DNA from: Brevipalpus yothersi
Lineage: Eukaryota > Arthropoda > Arachnida > Trombidiformes > Tenuipalpidae
Assembly: GCA_003956705.1 (NCBI GenBank)
Contig: QZCP01000140.1
Location: 66,189 to 130,188 of the forward strand
DNA length: 64,000 nucleotides
Direction: 5' to 3'
A program made the translations under genes and the position numbers. Shown in pieces: positions 21,001-45,913 of this stretch. The stretch's first letter is position 1. Each line of letters starts with the position of its first letter. The notes below the pieces were generated by a model. It saw only the letters and a list, made by a program, of their open reading frames with translations. It made no database searches and was not told where the DNA came from.

Positions 21001-22914
21001 TTAGCCTTCCAAGGAGCTACTTATTCACAAACCTACTTGTGATGAGGTTTCATCATAATTTTATCTCGCAATATGATCTATTCTCGTCCCAACGAATCGT
21101 AGTAGTAAAAATATGGAGAGAAGGTTGCTAATGGATTCTCTTATCCAGGCGAAGTACAAATTCGCTTTGCTCCTCATTTATTTTCTATGAGATTTAGCTC
21201 TTCCGGCGTTAGTAAGGAGACAATCTCATCTAAGGAAAATTTTACTTCATTTGGACCGAATACTTGATTCAATTTTGTGGAAAAATACCTAAGTAATAAA
21301 TCATATCTCGCTTGAACTTTTTTCGATGAAATTTCACTTCAGGATTATTATACTGGACTTTGCTGGCTCTCATGTAAGACCTCAAAAATTTCCCAGCATA
21401 AGTCTATAAGATGCACATACAGTGTATCAAATATCCTCAGCTCTGAAGAGGCTGGATTTCTGATTGCTTCAGTAAAAGTATCAAGTTGTCCAGAAACAAC
21501 CAAAGAAAGTAGTATTCAATCATCATAGACAGTTCTTGTAGGGCTTGCAATGGAAATCTTGGAGTCAGCGAAAATTTTTTCCATGGAATTTTTTCCAAAT
21601 ATAGATACACTGTTGCTCAAATTTTTTTATTCTCACATTTACTGCGAATATTTTTGTTATTCTTATTGGTTTCATGGTGCTCGATTGTGCCATACCAAGA
21701 TAGATTAAGAACATTTCATAAACGATAAAGTAAACAACTTCCGATTATCTTTTTACCACTTGAGAACATGAGTGAGGACTCATTGAGCTTTGGGCAAGGT
21801 AGTCTCCTGACTTTTGGTATCGATATAATGTAATTTTTTTCCTTCTGTTTCTGACTAATTGAATATATTGAACAAATTGAACATGACCATTATCACACGT
21901 TTTTTGTGAAAATTGAAAATTGACTAGTATTTGGTACCTCATTCATGGTTCTCTCTCTTATTCATTTAAATTTGTCGAAACCTGTTCTTTTCTTTGTTAT
22001 TCAAGTTGTATTGATCGGTCGATGGTGGATGAGGCCGGATACCCCATAATTGGCTGTTATGTTTCAGCAAAATGATTGTCAGGTGTGAGTTTTGAAGCGG
22101 TCATCTTTAGGTCAAACTCGAAATCTGCGATGGAAGTGGTCAACAGTACCTCCCAATTCATGGAGAGACATCGATTGATCTGCTTTTTTGGTCGGTTTGT
22201 GGGATTTGAGATACCAATATGCCTCAAAAGATCACGAATTTATGTTAGCACCTGTCAAAAATCTTACGTATTGTACTTTCATGATTTTCAAAATGCCTAC
22301 ACACCTTCCTTGTCAATCTCATTTATTTTGTTGAAAATCAGTTTGTAGCCGATTTATGCGATCAATGAGTGAATGGCCTGAAGAATATCTCGCATTATTT
22401 CACTGCTTGAAATTTGAATGCCGAAAGTTTCCGAGTACACGACCTCGATCTAATGAGTATATCTTTTCTCTCTCTCTCTCTCTCTCTCTAATTCACAGGT
22501 GAATCGCACTTCGAGTTGCTGCCAAAGTCAACACATCGAGATCAGCTCGGGCTTGCTCAACCTCTTGCTAACAACGCATGCCTTATGAAAGATTCGGCGA
22601 AACTTCATCGTTACATTCTATTGTCAAGTTTTATTCGAGCAATTAATTGGACAACACTGTGGAAACTTCAACTATGCAGTCAATATACTGTTCGGTGGCG
22701 AGTGTGGAGAGTATTGGAGAAATCGCGCGCCTAGTTTTGCTAATTTTACGAGCTCAGCATGCTAGGGAATTCTGGCTTACTGATTGGTTTCACGAGAAAA
22801 TTCATCAGAGAGAAAGAGAAGTATCGAGGGTTCAAATCAATCTACTGAATTAATCTAGAATCGATACAATCATAATTGAATGATTAAACAATCTAGATAG
22901 CTTAGTTATCATGT
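18092..22914. other. 4.8 kb without a recognisable gene
   Basis: No chain of exons with splice sites, no protein motif and no RNA gene could be supported on either strand. The longest frame (20802-21131, plus) has no recognisable composition. A (TC)n run lies at about 22467-22489. The sequence is AT-rich and non-repetitive to the eye. Confidence 0.5.
22467..22489. repeat. (TC)n microsatellite
   Basis: About 11 uninterrupted TC units in intergenic sequence upstream (in plus-strand terms) of the cuticle-type gene pair. Confidence 0.95.
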
Positions 22915-23725
22915 CTAGTATCCGTATCCACCGTGGATTCCAGCGCCGTAGCCTCCGTATCCTCCAGCGTATCCACCATATCCATGTCCGATGACTGGAG
23001 CAGCGTGAACAGTCTTGACAGCTACTGGTTGAACAACTGAGTAAGTCTTGTGAGCGGTGACAGTCTGAACTGGGACTGAAGTTGGCACATAGGACTTGTG
23101 GACACTGGAAAAAATGAAAAATGAGATTAGTATTCGATAATCTTTTTGTGATATGAGCCCTAGAAAACATTCCAAGGACAACGAATATCCAGAACCAAAT
23201 CTTTCGAATTCATACTTACATTGGTGCACCTTCATGCAGAGTGGTGTATCCTGGTTTGGTGACGTAGTATTCTCGAACAGCGGGGACGGCATAGTAATGA
23301 CCTGAACGAATCAAAAAGTCACAGAATGAATTCCCCTATCATGAAGCACTGACCCTCTTAATGAGTTGAATCTAAGAATCTCGAGTTTCATGTCGAAAAC
23401 TCATCACTGATGAGATCTGATGTTTTGTAGAACGCAGATTCTCAAAGTTCAATTCTTACCTGGAGTAGCCCAGTCAGTTCGGGTGAATCGGCTTTCAGGA
23501 ACATTGTATGGATGATGAGACACTCCAGTTTGGACAACCTATAATGTTGATCAGATTATCAGAGAATGTCACTCAATCAAAATGACTATCAGGACTCACC
23601 TCTGGGATGGAAACAGTCTTTTGAATGTTGATGGGAACTTGGTAGAGCTTGGTGCTGACATGGGGAAGGCTTGGGAAAGCAGCAGCGCAAGCGATGAAAG
23701 CGAAAAGAGCGATGATGGTCTTCAT
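22915..23725 (-). CDS. secreted cuticle-type protein, Gly-Tyr rich C-terminus
   Basis: Four exons, 23725-23600, 23538-23460, 23301-23220 and 23104-22915, join in phase to give 158 residues. It starts with a signal peptide (MKTIIALFAFIACAAAFP). The middle carries VVQTGVSHHPYNVPESRFTR and a Tyr-rich block (EYYVTKPGYTTLHEGAP). Repeated Val-Pro/His-Lys-Tyr motifs follow, and the tail is GYGGYAGGYGGYGAG. Such compositions are found in structural proteins of arthropod cuticle; there is no chitin-binding Rebers-Riddiford consensus, so a direct chitin role is not shown. I chose the ATG at 23725 because it begins the signal peptide and fits a TATA box about 105 bp upstream. It is divergent from a second cuticle-type gene 2.3 kb away. 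Confidence 0.88.
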
Positions 23726-23827
23726 TTTGCTGTTTGTTTTAAATATTGATGAAAAACTTGGCCTCAAATTAATGTCTGACTGACTGAGAAGTTCTGGTCA
23801 ATGATCAGCTCGAAAAAGTGTGAAACG

Positions 23828-23835
23828 CTTTTATA
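23828..23835 (-). promoter_or_regulatory. TATA box of the minus-strand cuticle-type gene
   Basis: TATAAAAG on the minus strand, 103-110 bases before the start codon, leaves room for a start site about 30 bases further and a 5' leader of about 75 bases. Confidence 0.75.
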
Positions 23836-24041
23836 CCTCGGCTAAAAATCCTCGCAAAACCAAAATCAGCTCGAGAGCGGCTTCCACACCAGGGATGAAG
23901 AACGAAAAGAAAGAGGAGGAGTGAGCTCTCTCTCTTAGCTTCTCCGAAATGAGCTATTTCACTTTCTCTTTCTCTCTCTCTCTTTCTCTCTTTCAATCTT
24001 TCCTCAGCTATTCGCAGTAGTCGACAATGCCTACAGCTTGG

Positions 24042-24043
<2 letters not shown>

Positions 24044-24101
<58 letters not shown>
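24044..24101. repeat. (GA)n microsatellite
   Basis: About 29 pure GA units in the divergent spacer. Confidence 0.97.
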
Positions 24102-24104
<3 letters not shown>

Positions 24105-24204
24105 ATCCAGAAGCGAGAGAGTTCCAGTGACCAGATTATCAGGTCTCTTTAGATCGATCGGGAGTCAATCAAAGATGCTGAATTTGGGTGTATGCAAGGC
24201 CCCA

Positions 24205-24215
24205 AAGAGGGAGAA

Positions 24216-24262
<47 letters not shown>
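24205..24262. repeat. interrupted (GA)n microsatellite
   Basis: GA units with a few AAAG interruptions in the first third, pure in the last 35 bases. Confidence 0.95.
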
Positions 24263-24265
<3 letters not shown>

Positions 24266-25676
24266 AGCTAAGGTTTGGGAGGAGAGAGTAGTAATCGATA
24301 TAATTTGGACAAAAAATGGTTTTCATTGGCATTCGTCAGCCTCCTGACACACGCCCTGCTAGCAGTTCGAGTGAAAGAACGAGGAAGAATCGGATAAAAG
24401 TGTGGAATGACGATGTTTTGTAAAGCCGAACATTGCAAGGAGTTTGGAATAATGATGGCGTGGCTCGCTTGTCGGAACGCGAAAGGGACGAGAAAGGAGC
24501 GGTGAAGGATTGCGTTGATCAAAAACCAAGGATCCAACTCACGAGATGCTGTGCGAAGGTGTCTTGAACGATTATTTCAACAGATAAGCTGGGCAAGGCT
24601 GCCTCAATGGATTTCTCCAGATCTTCCTGCACTCGCGCTCGTGTATTTGCCAAAGGATTTTCCCAGCTCCCCAAAAATGCGTTAAAAGCTTCGCTCAGCT
24701 CGTGCTAAACTCGAAAGAAGAAGAAAATGAGCTCGGCTCTCCGAAAACCACGATTACGAGGCGGCAACTGTTTCCATCATGGGCTACTATCATCTCTCGC
24801 TATTATGGCCCTCCACCCCTTTCTCCCTTTCTTTCTCTGAAATTATCATTTGTGCGATCAGATGTACGGAAAACATCAATTTGAGTATGGAATTTTCCAG
24901 ACCCTCTTCTTCGATCAAGATTTATATCATCCATGGAATGTGATTATCCCGAGAAAATCTGGATAGGGACTTTACATGCTAATCACCAGTGGGTCTATAA
25001 AAAATTGGTCCCTGGATGATCAAAATTCTCTCCACTCAGGCAGTTTTGCCTCTCAAAGCAAAGATGATTGATAATTTGAGACAGTAGATAGACTCTGGTG
25101 AATGGAGAAAGGATAGAGACGTGGAGAGAGTATAATGAGGAAGAATTACAGGCATCTCTCTATACTTCAAACATATTCACTTGTCAATCTGTCCTATTCT
25201 CCTGTTGAATTCATGATGTGTGTAAATTCAAAACATTCTCCAATTTTCCCTCAATTTTGGAAGAAAAAATCTCAAATATAATATGGAAAAATGAAAAATA
25301 TGGACGCTCACTCTCACGTCCTGATTACCTCTCATCAACACTTATTAATCAGATTCTTGCGCTTCTTGTGAAGCAATCAAGAGCGCAAAAGCCACTCATT
25401 GGAAGCACAATAATGATCAATCTCAAAGGATGCGAGTTCCATTGGACAATAGAGAGTGACAAACAGGTATGAAAAAGATGCGCTCTCTGATTTGTCTGGC
25501 ATGTTTCTAATTTGAATTGACCTTCCCGTAGGTCGGGTAAGTCCATCGCGCAAAAAGTTTAAGTTTAAGTTTCGTTGGAAGCAACAGGACGAAAACATGT
25601 ATAAGCATCATGAGCAAAGAGAAGTGGATTTGGGTTCTCCCGAATTGGGCGCGGATTCGGTTCAGGGTGCAGTTGG

Positions 25677-25677
<1 letters not shown>

Positions 25678-25733
<56 letters not shown>

Positions 25734-25776
25734 TTCTCTCTCTTTCTTTCACTTTCTTTCTCTTTCTTTCTCTTTC
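25678..25776. repeat. (TC)n array grading into TTTC units
   Basis: About 20 pure TC units followed by mixed TC and TTTC units, starting about 225 bp upstream of the TATA box of the plus-strand cuticle-type gene. Confidence 0.95.
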
Positions 25777-25902
25777 TCATGCCCACTTCGCAACTCTCCA
25801 GCCAAACTTGCTTTCAATTCATTGCTATCAATCCGATCGAGCTCGAAGTGAGCCTCCCTTCGCTGGAGAACGCGTAAAACTCACCGAGTGATCCCACGTT
25901 GG

Positions 25903-25910
25903 TATATAAG
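25903..25910 (+). promoter_or_regulatory. TATA box of the plus-strand cuticle-type gene
   Basis: TATATAAG lies 91-98 bases before the start codon at 26001. A start site near 25935, in the ATCAGAC context, would give a leader of about 65 bases. Confidence 0.75.
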
Positions 25911-26000
25911 ACGATCGCCGATCATTTCCAGCCATCAGACCTTCATCACCTCTCGATAGTCTTTTGATCATTCGACGGATTAAACTCTCACACACTCAAC

Positions 26001-27686
26001 ATGCAACAATTGGTAAGCAAAAACTTAAGATGAAATAAGTTTCCATCTTCCTCGCACTGTTTTTCTAAGCTCTGTGATTATCATCTTCAGGTTGTTTTCG
26101 CCACTCTCATCTCCTGTGCCTTCGCTACATACCATCATGCAGCACCTCATATTGTGCCAGGACCAACTGTCCTCACCAAAAACGTTCACCATGTCCCTGC
26201 AGGTAAGCAGTGGAAAGTGCAGCTAGAAAATTCTTTACCTCTTGTAGAAGATTTTTCGAATTTTTCTCACCCTGTTCCAGCCTAGAGATTCATTAAATCT
26301 CGAATTTTTCTTCTAGTTGCCCCCGTCGTTAACGTCCAGAGAACTGTTCAAGCTGTTCACCATCCACCAGTAACCTCTGTTCACCGTAAGTTCATTTGAT
26401 TGCATCATTTAATCATTTAATGCATACTTATCATCAGAAAAATTATCCCACAAGGCTTCTCCTATTCGATATGTAATTTGACCTCTCGCATAACCAACTG
26501 CTCCATAGGGTCAAATTTTTTTCAATCTAGAATTCGCGAATCATCACTAATCAACTCTTTTGATCGAATGATACAGATGCCCCAGACGTTGTCGTACAGA
26601 AGGCTCCACGAATCCACGGCTATGCCTACGCCAGTGAAGTTCGTCACGACGCTCCAGTCGCCCATGCTGCTCCAATCGTTCATGCCGCCCCAGTTGTTGC
26701 CCACGCTGCCCCAGTTGTTGCCCATGCTGCCCCAGGTAAATATTGGTGACAATTAACCATTTTAAGATCCTCCAGCTGGATCATCTCTCCCCGGCTCTCT
26801 ATGAAGAGTTGAATAGACCTAATCTTGGATTTACATCTTGATCGAGTTATGTTGGGGTTTATCGCTAGTTTCTAATGTTCGAATTTTATCCATAGTTGTC
26901 CATGCTGCCCCTATCGCTCATGGTTATGCTGGTCACGGTTACGCTGGTCATGGTATTGCTGCTCCAGGTATAAATTATCATTACTGAAGCCCTGGAGAAA
27001 ACGAATTAGATTTTCGAACGAAATTTCATACAATCCAGTGAAGAAAGACCTTCAATCTGTTGTGAGCAAGCAACTGACTGACTGAGAATCATTCAGCTAC
27101 CTTGTTCACGATCGATTTCAGTTATTCTCTAACCTACAATGCTAAGCTCGATTTATAAATCATCATTTTGTGACAGTATCAGTTTTTTCTGCTCATAATA
27201 TAATATAAGTGACGAATTTGCACCATTCTCCTCTTGATCATTTCTCATCGAAAATGGTAGTATTTTGATCTTCACTGACTTGTGTATGATTTTCGTTGTT
27301 CATTTCTCCATCAAAAATTTTTCTTTTTTCTCTTGCCTGTTATCATAGAAAAATTAAAAAACATCAACTAACGGAACTTTTTCTCGATCTTTGAATCTGT
27401 AGTTGTTGGTCATGGATACGGCAAGGCTCCAGTCGTTAACCCAGGCCCAATCGTGCAAGTTGGACATGCCCCAGTTGAACAACCAGCTGTTTCCTCCTAC
27501 TCAATCAATACCGGACGAGTTCATGTTGCTACTCAAGCCCACTACGGAGTTGCCCACAAATTGGGTGTCATCAATGTCCCAGGTGTGAAAACCATCGCTG
27601 AGACCGTCAAGCACGTTCCAGTTGCCGTTTCATCCCATGTCGTTGGTCATGCTCCAGTTGCCCACGGATACGGTGGACACTACTAG
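26001..27686 (+). CDS. secreted cuticle-type protein with His-Ala-Ala-Pro repeats
   Basis: Six exons, 26001-26012, 26091-26202, 26317-26385, 26577-26735, 26896-26967 and 27403-27686, join to 235 residues. The signal peptide (MQQLVVFATLISCAFA) is split by a phase 0 intron after four codons. All other introns are phase 1, so exons 3, 4 and 5 are symmetric modules. The mature protein has tandem HAAP-I/V-V repeats (APVVAHAAPVVAHAAP), a short AGHGYAGHG segment and a His/Val-rich C-terminal region ending GYGGHY. AAP(A/V) repeats are typical of structural cuticle proteins of arthropods; no chitin-binding consensus is present. A TATA box and a poly(A) signal frame the gene. It is divergent from the cuticle-type gene at 22.9-23.7 kb. 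Confidence 0.9.
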
Positions 27687-27716
27687 ATCAATATGTAGTT
27701 CCTTTAGGAATTAATG

Positions 27717-27722
27717 AATAAA
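27717..27722 (+). terminator. poly(A) signal of the plus-strand cuticle-type gene
   Basis: AATAAA lies 31 bases after the stop codon. Confidence 0.7.
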
Positions 27723-41012
<13,290 letters not shown>

Positions 41013-41472
41013 ATAAACTAAGTATCCCAAATGAAACTTTTCTTGATCGATAAAGCTGAAACTATTCGGTGTCTTGGTCTAAAATCAGACTTTGAATCAA
41101 TTGTGTTTGATATTTTCATGTTTCAGCATGCAAGAGCCAGTTTTAAGTGAGGTGATAAACGACAGTTAACATTGGAATGATAATTTGGCCCCACTAGAAC
41201 GATGGAAGGAAATAATCAAGTATATTAAACATCACAGATAAATACTAATCAACGGAGAGCAGAAAAGTAGATGGATGAGAGAGATGAAAAAGGTGGAGAA
41301 TATTGGCTTCGTGATAATCTACTTGTTCGCTTTGCAAGTTCTCAGGCAATCTATAGTTCTTTATGCATGAAATAAGGTGAGATGAGAGGAGAGGAGATGA
41401 GCGGAGTTAATCATATTTGAAAGCGAGAGCTTTAGCCCCAGTAGCCGGCCGTTCCTCTTGTTCAATCACTTG

Positions 41473-41535
<63 letters not shown>

Positions 41536-41548
41536 CTTCTTTCTTGAG

Positions 41549-41635
<87 letters not shown>

Positions 41636-42226
41636 AAGAAAGTTGATTACATGTATACGGCTACTGGCTTTAACTATTACCCTCAGAAACTTACTGCATT
41701 ACATTTACAGATTGGGCAAGCCTGTATATGTATGTGTCTGTGGATGATAATGTTTAGCTGGTACCTCAAGGGAGGCTTGATTCGCCATTGCAACTTCTTG
41801 AATAATGATCATGCAATTCAGTAGCAATTTAGCCGTGGGCCTAATCACGATCCTTCATATTTATAGCGAATAACAATTTTAATTGGACTCAATATCTTTT
41901 CTCAAGTCCACAAGCTGGGTAGGCGAAGCGGCCAGGCAACCGTTCTAGTCAATCTGGACCGAGTAACATCAGATATTTCTCCAACAGAATGCTAGCAGCC
42001 CCGCGATCCCCGTCATCATGGCAATCATATTCTATCATATACAAGTTGAGCTATTCGGCCCTTCCATTCTTCTCCTCCTCTTTTTTCTCTAACCAAGTTT
42101 CACTTTCATTCCCCAGGAAGGACAGGTCATATCAGTTGATCATTATTTTTTTCAGTTATGATGCAGTTTACAAGAAATGGTGAGAAAGTACACGATTCAT
42201 AATTAAAAAATTGACTCTTTCACAAA
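41013..42226. other. convergent 3' region between the PR-domain gene and photolyase
   Basis: The 3' ends of both genes face each other. The region is dominated by a pyrimidine-to-purine hairpin array (41475-41633). No coding exon is supported. Confidence 0.55.
41475..41633. repeat. inverted (TC)n/(GA)n hairpin array
   Basis: About 70 bases of TC and TTTC units are followed directly, after a short TTGAG centre, by about 85 bases of AAAG and GA units. The left arm is the reverse complement of the right, so one strand can fold into a hairpin of about 70 bp. Confidence 0.95.
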
Positions 42227-43932
42227 CTATCTAGAGTATTTGGCTATGTAACCATCGACTTTGAATTTTTTTCTGAGATTATCTCCAGACATCCACCTCA
42301 ACTTACCAAAGATAGGTCGCTCTTTCCACCCTTGATCATGTATACCACCAATGCTCCACAAACATCCAACGAAGCCATTGGGATCTCGGCCATCCAATTC
42401 CCATCGATCGTTAAGATAAATGGCAATCGAAAGCGCTTCCTCAGGACTCTTAGACCACTCAAGGATCTTTTTAGCCCAGTACATTCTCATATAACCATGC
42501 AATTTTCCTTCACGTACGAGTTGTCTCTGACAAGCATTCCACAATATGTCATGTGTCTTTGCTTTTTCAAATTGATCTTGTGTGTACACATGTTCTCTCT
42601 TGTCTTTGGCATGAATGCGGAGAGTTTCTTGGGCCCAGTTAGGAGCACCTTTCAATGAATCATAGTGTGGATTGTAGAAACAAAAGTTATCTGCAAGCTC
42701 ACGGCGGATGAGTGATTCTTCTACGAAACGCTCAACTGCTTCCTTGTGTTTGGATCGGTACTTGTTGGCTTCTTAACAATTGAGAGAAAGACAGTCATTA
42801 GGAATTCAAGATATCTTGAGAGGAGGAAAGAAGCGATTCGAGGGAAAAAGGATGAGGTGGAATGTGACACTAACCGAGTATGGCCCGCTGAGGAGCAATC
42901 TGTCCAAAGTGGAAAAAAGGTGACATATTCGATAATTCACCTAACGGACCACCCTGATTTTGAATGTAACGCTTTATACGTTTCTCTAGGAATCCAAAGA
43001 GAGTTTCGAATGCACTTGTTGCTCCTGGTTTTAACCAAGTCACCTCTTCAACGGTTCGATCGCATTCCAGAAAGCTATCTGCATCTTCCCAATTCACATA
43101 TTCACACTTGACCTCAGATTCGTGCGGGTGAACAATGACAGGAGGAAAGTGAGTGAGAAACTGTTTCAACTTGTTGTTTATCTTAGGCCTTATAGTTCTT
43201 GCAGCATGTTCCAATTTATCTGATGCAACCCAACAAGGCACCACATTGTGGGCATCGACCTGACACAGAGGCACATGAGGAGGAAGACGCTTTGAGACTT
43301 CCGCAGCCCACTTCATTGGTACTCTAAGGGGTGCGAAATCACAGACAACTGCTCCTATTCCATTGTTTTTTACGAAATTTGGCAAAACTTCCGGTGGTTC
43401 CCCATACAATAGGTGGAATTGAATGTTGCGAGACCTCAAATCTTTTTCCACTTCTTGTAGACCACCAAATAGAAAGCGAAATCCTCTGATGGAAGCATCT
43501 AGAAGATGTGAAAATGAAAGTCAATTGATCAGTGTGAATCGTGAAAATTATCCATAACTCACCTAGAAAAACTGGAACCAAGCAGTAGCTAACAAGAAGT
43601 GGTACCTCAAATTTCAATGCAAGTTTTTGTGCATACAAGAGAGCCCAATTGTCCTCCACGCGTCCATCTCGCGCCATCCAATAAAGAACTGGACCTTTCA
43701 CCTCACTGTTACGATCATGCTTGGTCAATATACGGATTCGGGACTTTTCAAACTTGAAATCAGCTACAGAAGGGGCAACATCGAAGCGGGATTGATTGAT
43801 CGAATGAAGGAATCGATTGAATGGATCGCTCACGTCCTCAAGTTTGACAAGTGCCGAGCTTTCTTCTTGGCTCTCCGAGGATGAAGGTTTCGACCCATCA
43901 CCAGATGATAGACGCCGCTTCTTTGGAGGCAT
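42227..43932 (-). CDS. phr: class II CPD photolyase
   Basis: A flavoenzyme that uses blue/near-UV light to split cyclobutane pyrimidine dimers in DNA. Exons 43932-43563, 43498-42875 and 42771-42227 join in phase for 512 residues. The N-terminus has a basic PPKKRRL cluster, likely a nuclear signal, and an acidic Ser-rich stretch. The antenna-type alpha/beta domain follows (GPVLYWMARDGRVEDNWALL, GIGAVVCDFAPLR). The C-terminal FAD-binding domain carries the class II signatures ADNFCFYNPHYDSLKGA, KTHDILWNACQRQLVREGK, HGYMRMYWAKKILEWSKSPE and DPNGFVGCLWSIGGIHDQGW. All key aromatic and FAD-contact blocks seem present, so it is expected to be active. It converges with the PR-domain gene. The ATG at 43932 is the first in frame. 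Confidence 0.95.
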
Positions 43933-44926
43933 CCTAATGGCTACACAGCGGCACGGTGGCCTAAAAACAACTCTCAGCAATGGGATAATTAAAATAATAG
44001 AAATGATGAAAAACAGTGGATCAAATAAAAAAGCCCGCTCAATGGCAAGTACAAACAAATATATTGAGATTTCGATTCTTTCGATTTGCACTCACTCATC
44101 TTCCTTATCACCTACAGATGACGCTACAAATCTCCTTATTATTCACGCATGCACACACGAGCAAGTTTTTCACGTACAAACTTTGAGAACCAAACAAAAT
44201 CGTCAAAAATTTTGACTCAAAATTAAATGCTCTATTGATTAGGATGAGAACATAGATCCATGATACCATTTTTCATTTGTATACCACCTCTTTTGATAAA
44301 ACCACCATTTATCTAACATCATAACAGGGAGCGGATGTGGCTACAAGCCTGTATAGAGGCATAATACCCATTCGCTCATTGCTGTACACCTAAAAGATTA
44401 CAAAATTAATAAATAGATCAATTTGATTTCACTTTGGATTCTCTCTGGATGATATCAAACCCAGAGAATCTTATTATAATAAATCAACTGGGGAGAAAAT
44501 ATTGAGAATCCCTCATACATGATTTTGCTCACCTTCTGTCTCCCTCATTTCTCTCTCAAATTTTTTAATACCTTTTTACCACTACATGTATTATCACACC
44601 ATTTATACAGTAAACGGATAAAGTAATGAGCCTGTACAGAGGCATAATACTCATCGGTCTATTTCTGTACTGTGTTTCTAAACAAGAATAAATTTCCCGA
44701 TCAAATATATAACAATGGCTGAATGGAAGTATGACAATTTGCAGAAAAATTTGTAGATCAATCAGTTTAGAAGAATGATATGGAAAAAGAATAAAAAGGG
44801 TAGAAAGAATTCATGCAGAACGGTATTATAAAATCATCTATGACCATGGCATTTATTCATTTAATCTAGAGGTTGGTCACATTGGAAGTGAATAAAAAAT
44901 GAGTTGAAAGGTAGACAAGAAAATTA
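43933..44926. other. spacer between photolyase and the PDIA6-like gene, with a diverged direct repeat
   Basis: The only structure is a direct repeat: a 43-bp unit at 44345-44387 recurs at 44628-44670 with about nine differences, sharing CAGAGGCATAATAC-like sequence. Weaker similarity extends about 40 bp to the left of both copies. No exon is visible. Confidence 0.6.
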
Positions 44927-45913
44927 CTAGAGTTCATCGGAGATGATAGAAGGAGCTACTCCGTCTTTTCCATCCCAAGGTTCCAGTTGGGCAATTTTCG
45001 GAAGCTTTGCCCCTCGAACAGGAATAGATGAGCCACGTCCATAACTGAGATCTCTGAGAAATTCGTTTATTCCATCTAAACTGAAAGGTCCTCGGAGGGT
45101 TGAGAATTTCATTTTACGAACATTGAGGGCAACCATCGCTGGATAACCAAAACCACCGACTTCTAGGGCTGATTCCAAGTCAGGCTGAGAGACGGCCTCT
45201 GCCCAAACGTAGCTATATTTCTTGAACTTTTCGGAAACACCTCTCAAAACTTCGAGATAGTCATTGCGACACTTGGAATCACAATCGAGGATATGAGGTA
45301 GGAAACTTACAATGCACAATTGGGCATTAGAACATTTGTCGGTGAGAGTTTTGTCATTAACAAGCTGAACAATCTCTGGTGCAGGAGCAAAATCAGCAGC
45401 TTTAGCCTTGATGAACTCCATTATGTCACTCTTTTTACGTCCCCCTTCATAGTCTTCAACATTACCATCGATGAACAATTTGATAGTCGGGAAACCTCTG
45501 ATATTATATTCGTTAGCCGTTTTGGTATGTACGGTAGCATCAATCGCAGCAATTTTGACAGGCAAGCCTTCCTCTGCTACTTCCTTAGCTACTGCTTTCC
45601 ATACCGGCTCCAAGTTCTTGCAGTGGCCACACCAAGGAGCAAAAAATTCCAATAAGACAGGTTGATCACCTTGTCGAAGTAAAAGAAAGAGATACAATCA
45701 TTAATTCTACAAGTCAACACCAGCCAGAGAATCACTCGATTCCAGGGTGACATTCAATAGCAATAAGAATGTAAATAAGATATCCTTACTTTGAAGAACC
45801 TTTTTCTTGAAATTAGAGTCAGTGATTTCGATCACATCTGATTCAGCTTGAACCAAGAAGAATGATGTAAAGATAAATAAAGAATAAAAGATGAATGACC
45901 AGTGAGCCAACAT
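44927..45913 (-). CDS. PDIA6-like protein disulfide isomerase with a single thioredoxin domain
   Basis: PDIA6 (P5) is an ER thiol-disulfide oxidoreductase. Exons 45913-45790 and 45669-44927 join in phase (CAAA|GTAAGG donor, CGACAAG acceptor) to 288 residues. It has a signal peptide of about 23 residues, then SDVIEITDSNF, one thioredoxin a-type domain with the active site WCGHC at about residues 54-58, and the C-terminal b-type domain with HILDCDSKCRNDYLEVL, GGFGYPAMVALN and GINEFLRDLSYGRG. The C-terminal SDEL is a plausible ER-retrieval signal. Normal PDIA6 (about 440 residues) has two thioredoxin domains. Here the segment before the active site resembles the start of the first domain, while the segment after it (CKNLEPVW) resembles the second, so one domain-length appears deleted by fusion. 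Expected to be catalytically competent. Confidence 0.9.

Larger units (their letters stand above)
23726..26000. other. divergent spacer between the two cuticle-type genes
   Basis: The spacer carries three GA/TC arrays (about 24044, 24205 and 25678), an interrupted TC-rich tract at 23955-23995, and a TATA box at each end. The middle (24270-24700) has higher GC than average and an open frame on the minus strand (24537-24268), but no start, motif or splice support. The symmetric layout suggests shared control; that is inference. Confidence 0.5.

Noticed and set aside
20802..21131. 109-codon open frame in the 18-23 kb spacer
   Set aside because: No motif, no splice partners, no start context and ordinary AT-rich base use; the length is within chance for this region.
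24268..24537. 89-codon minus-strand frame between the cuticle-type genes
   Set aside because: Higher GC than its surroundings but no motif, splice partner or start context; could be a conserved regulatory stretch, not shown.
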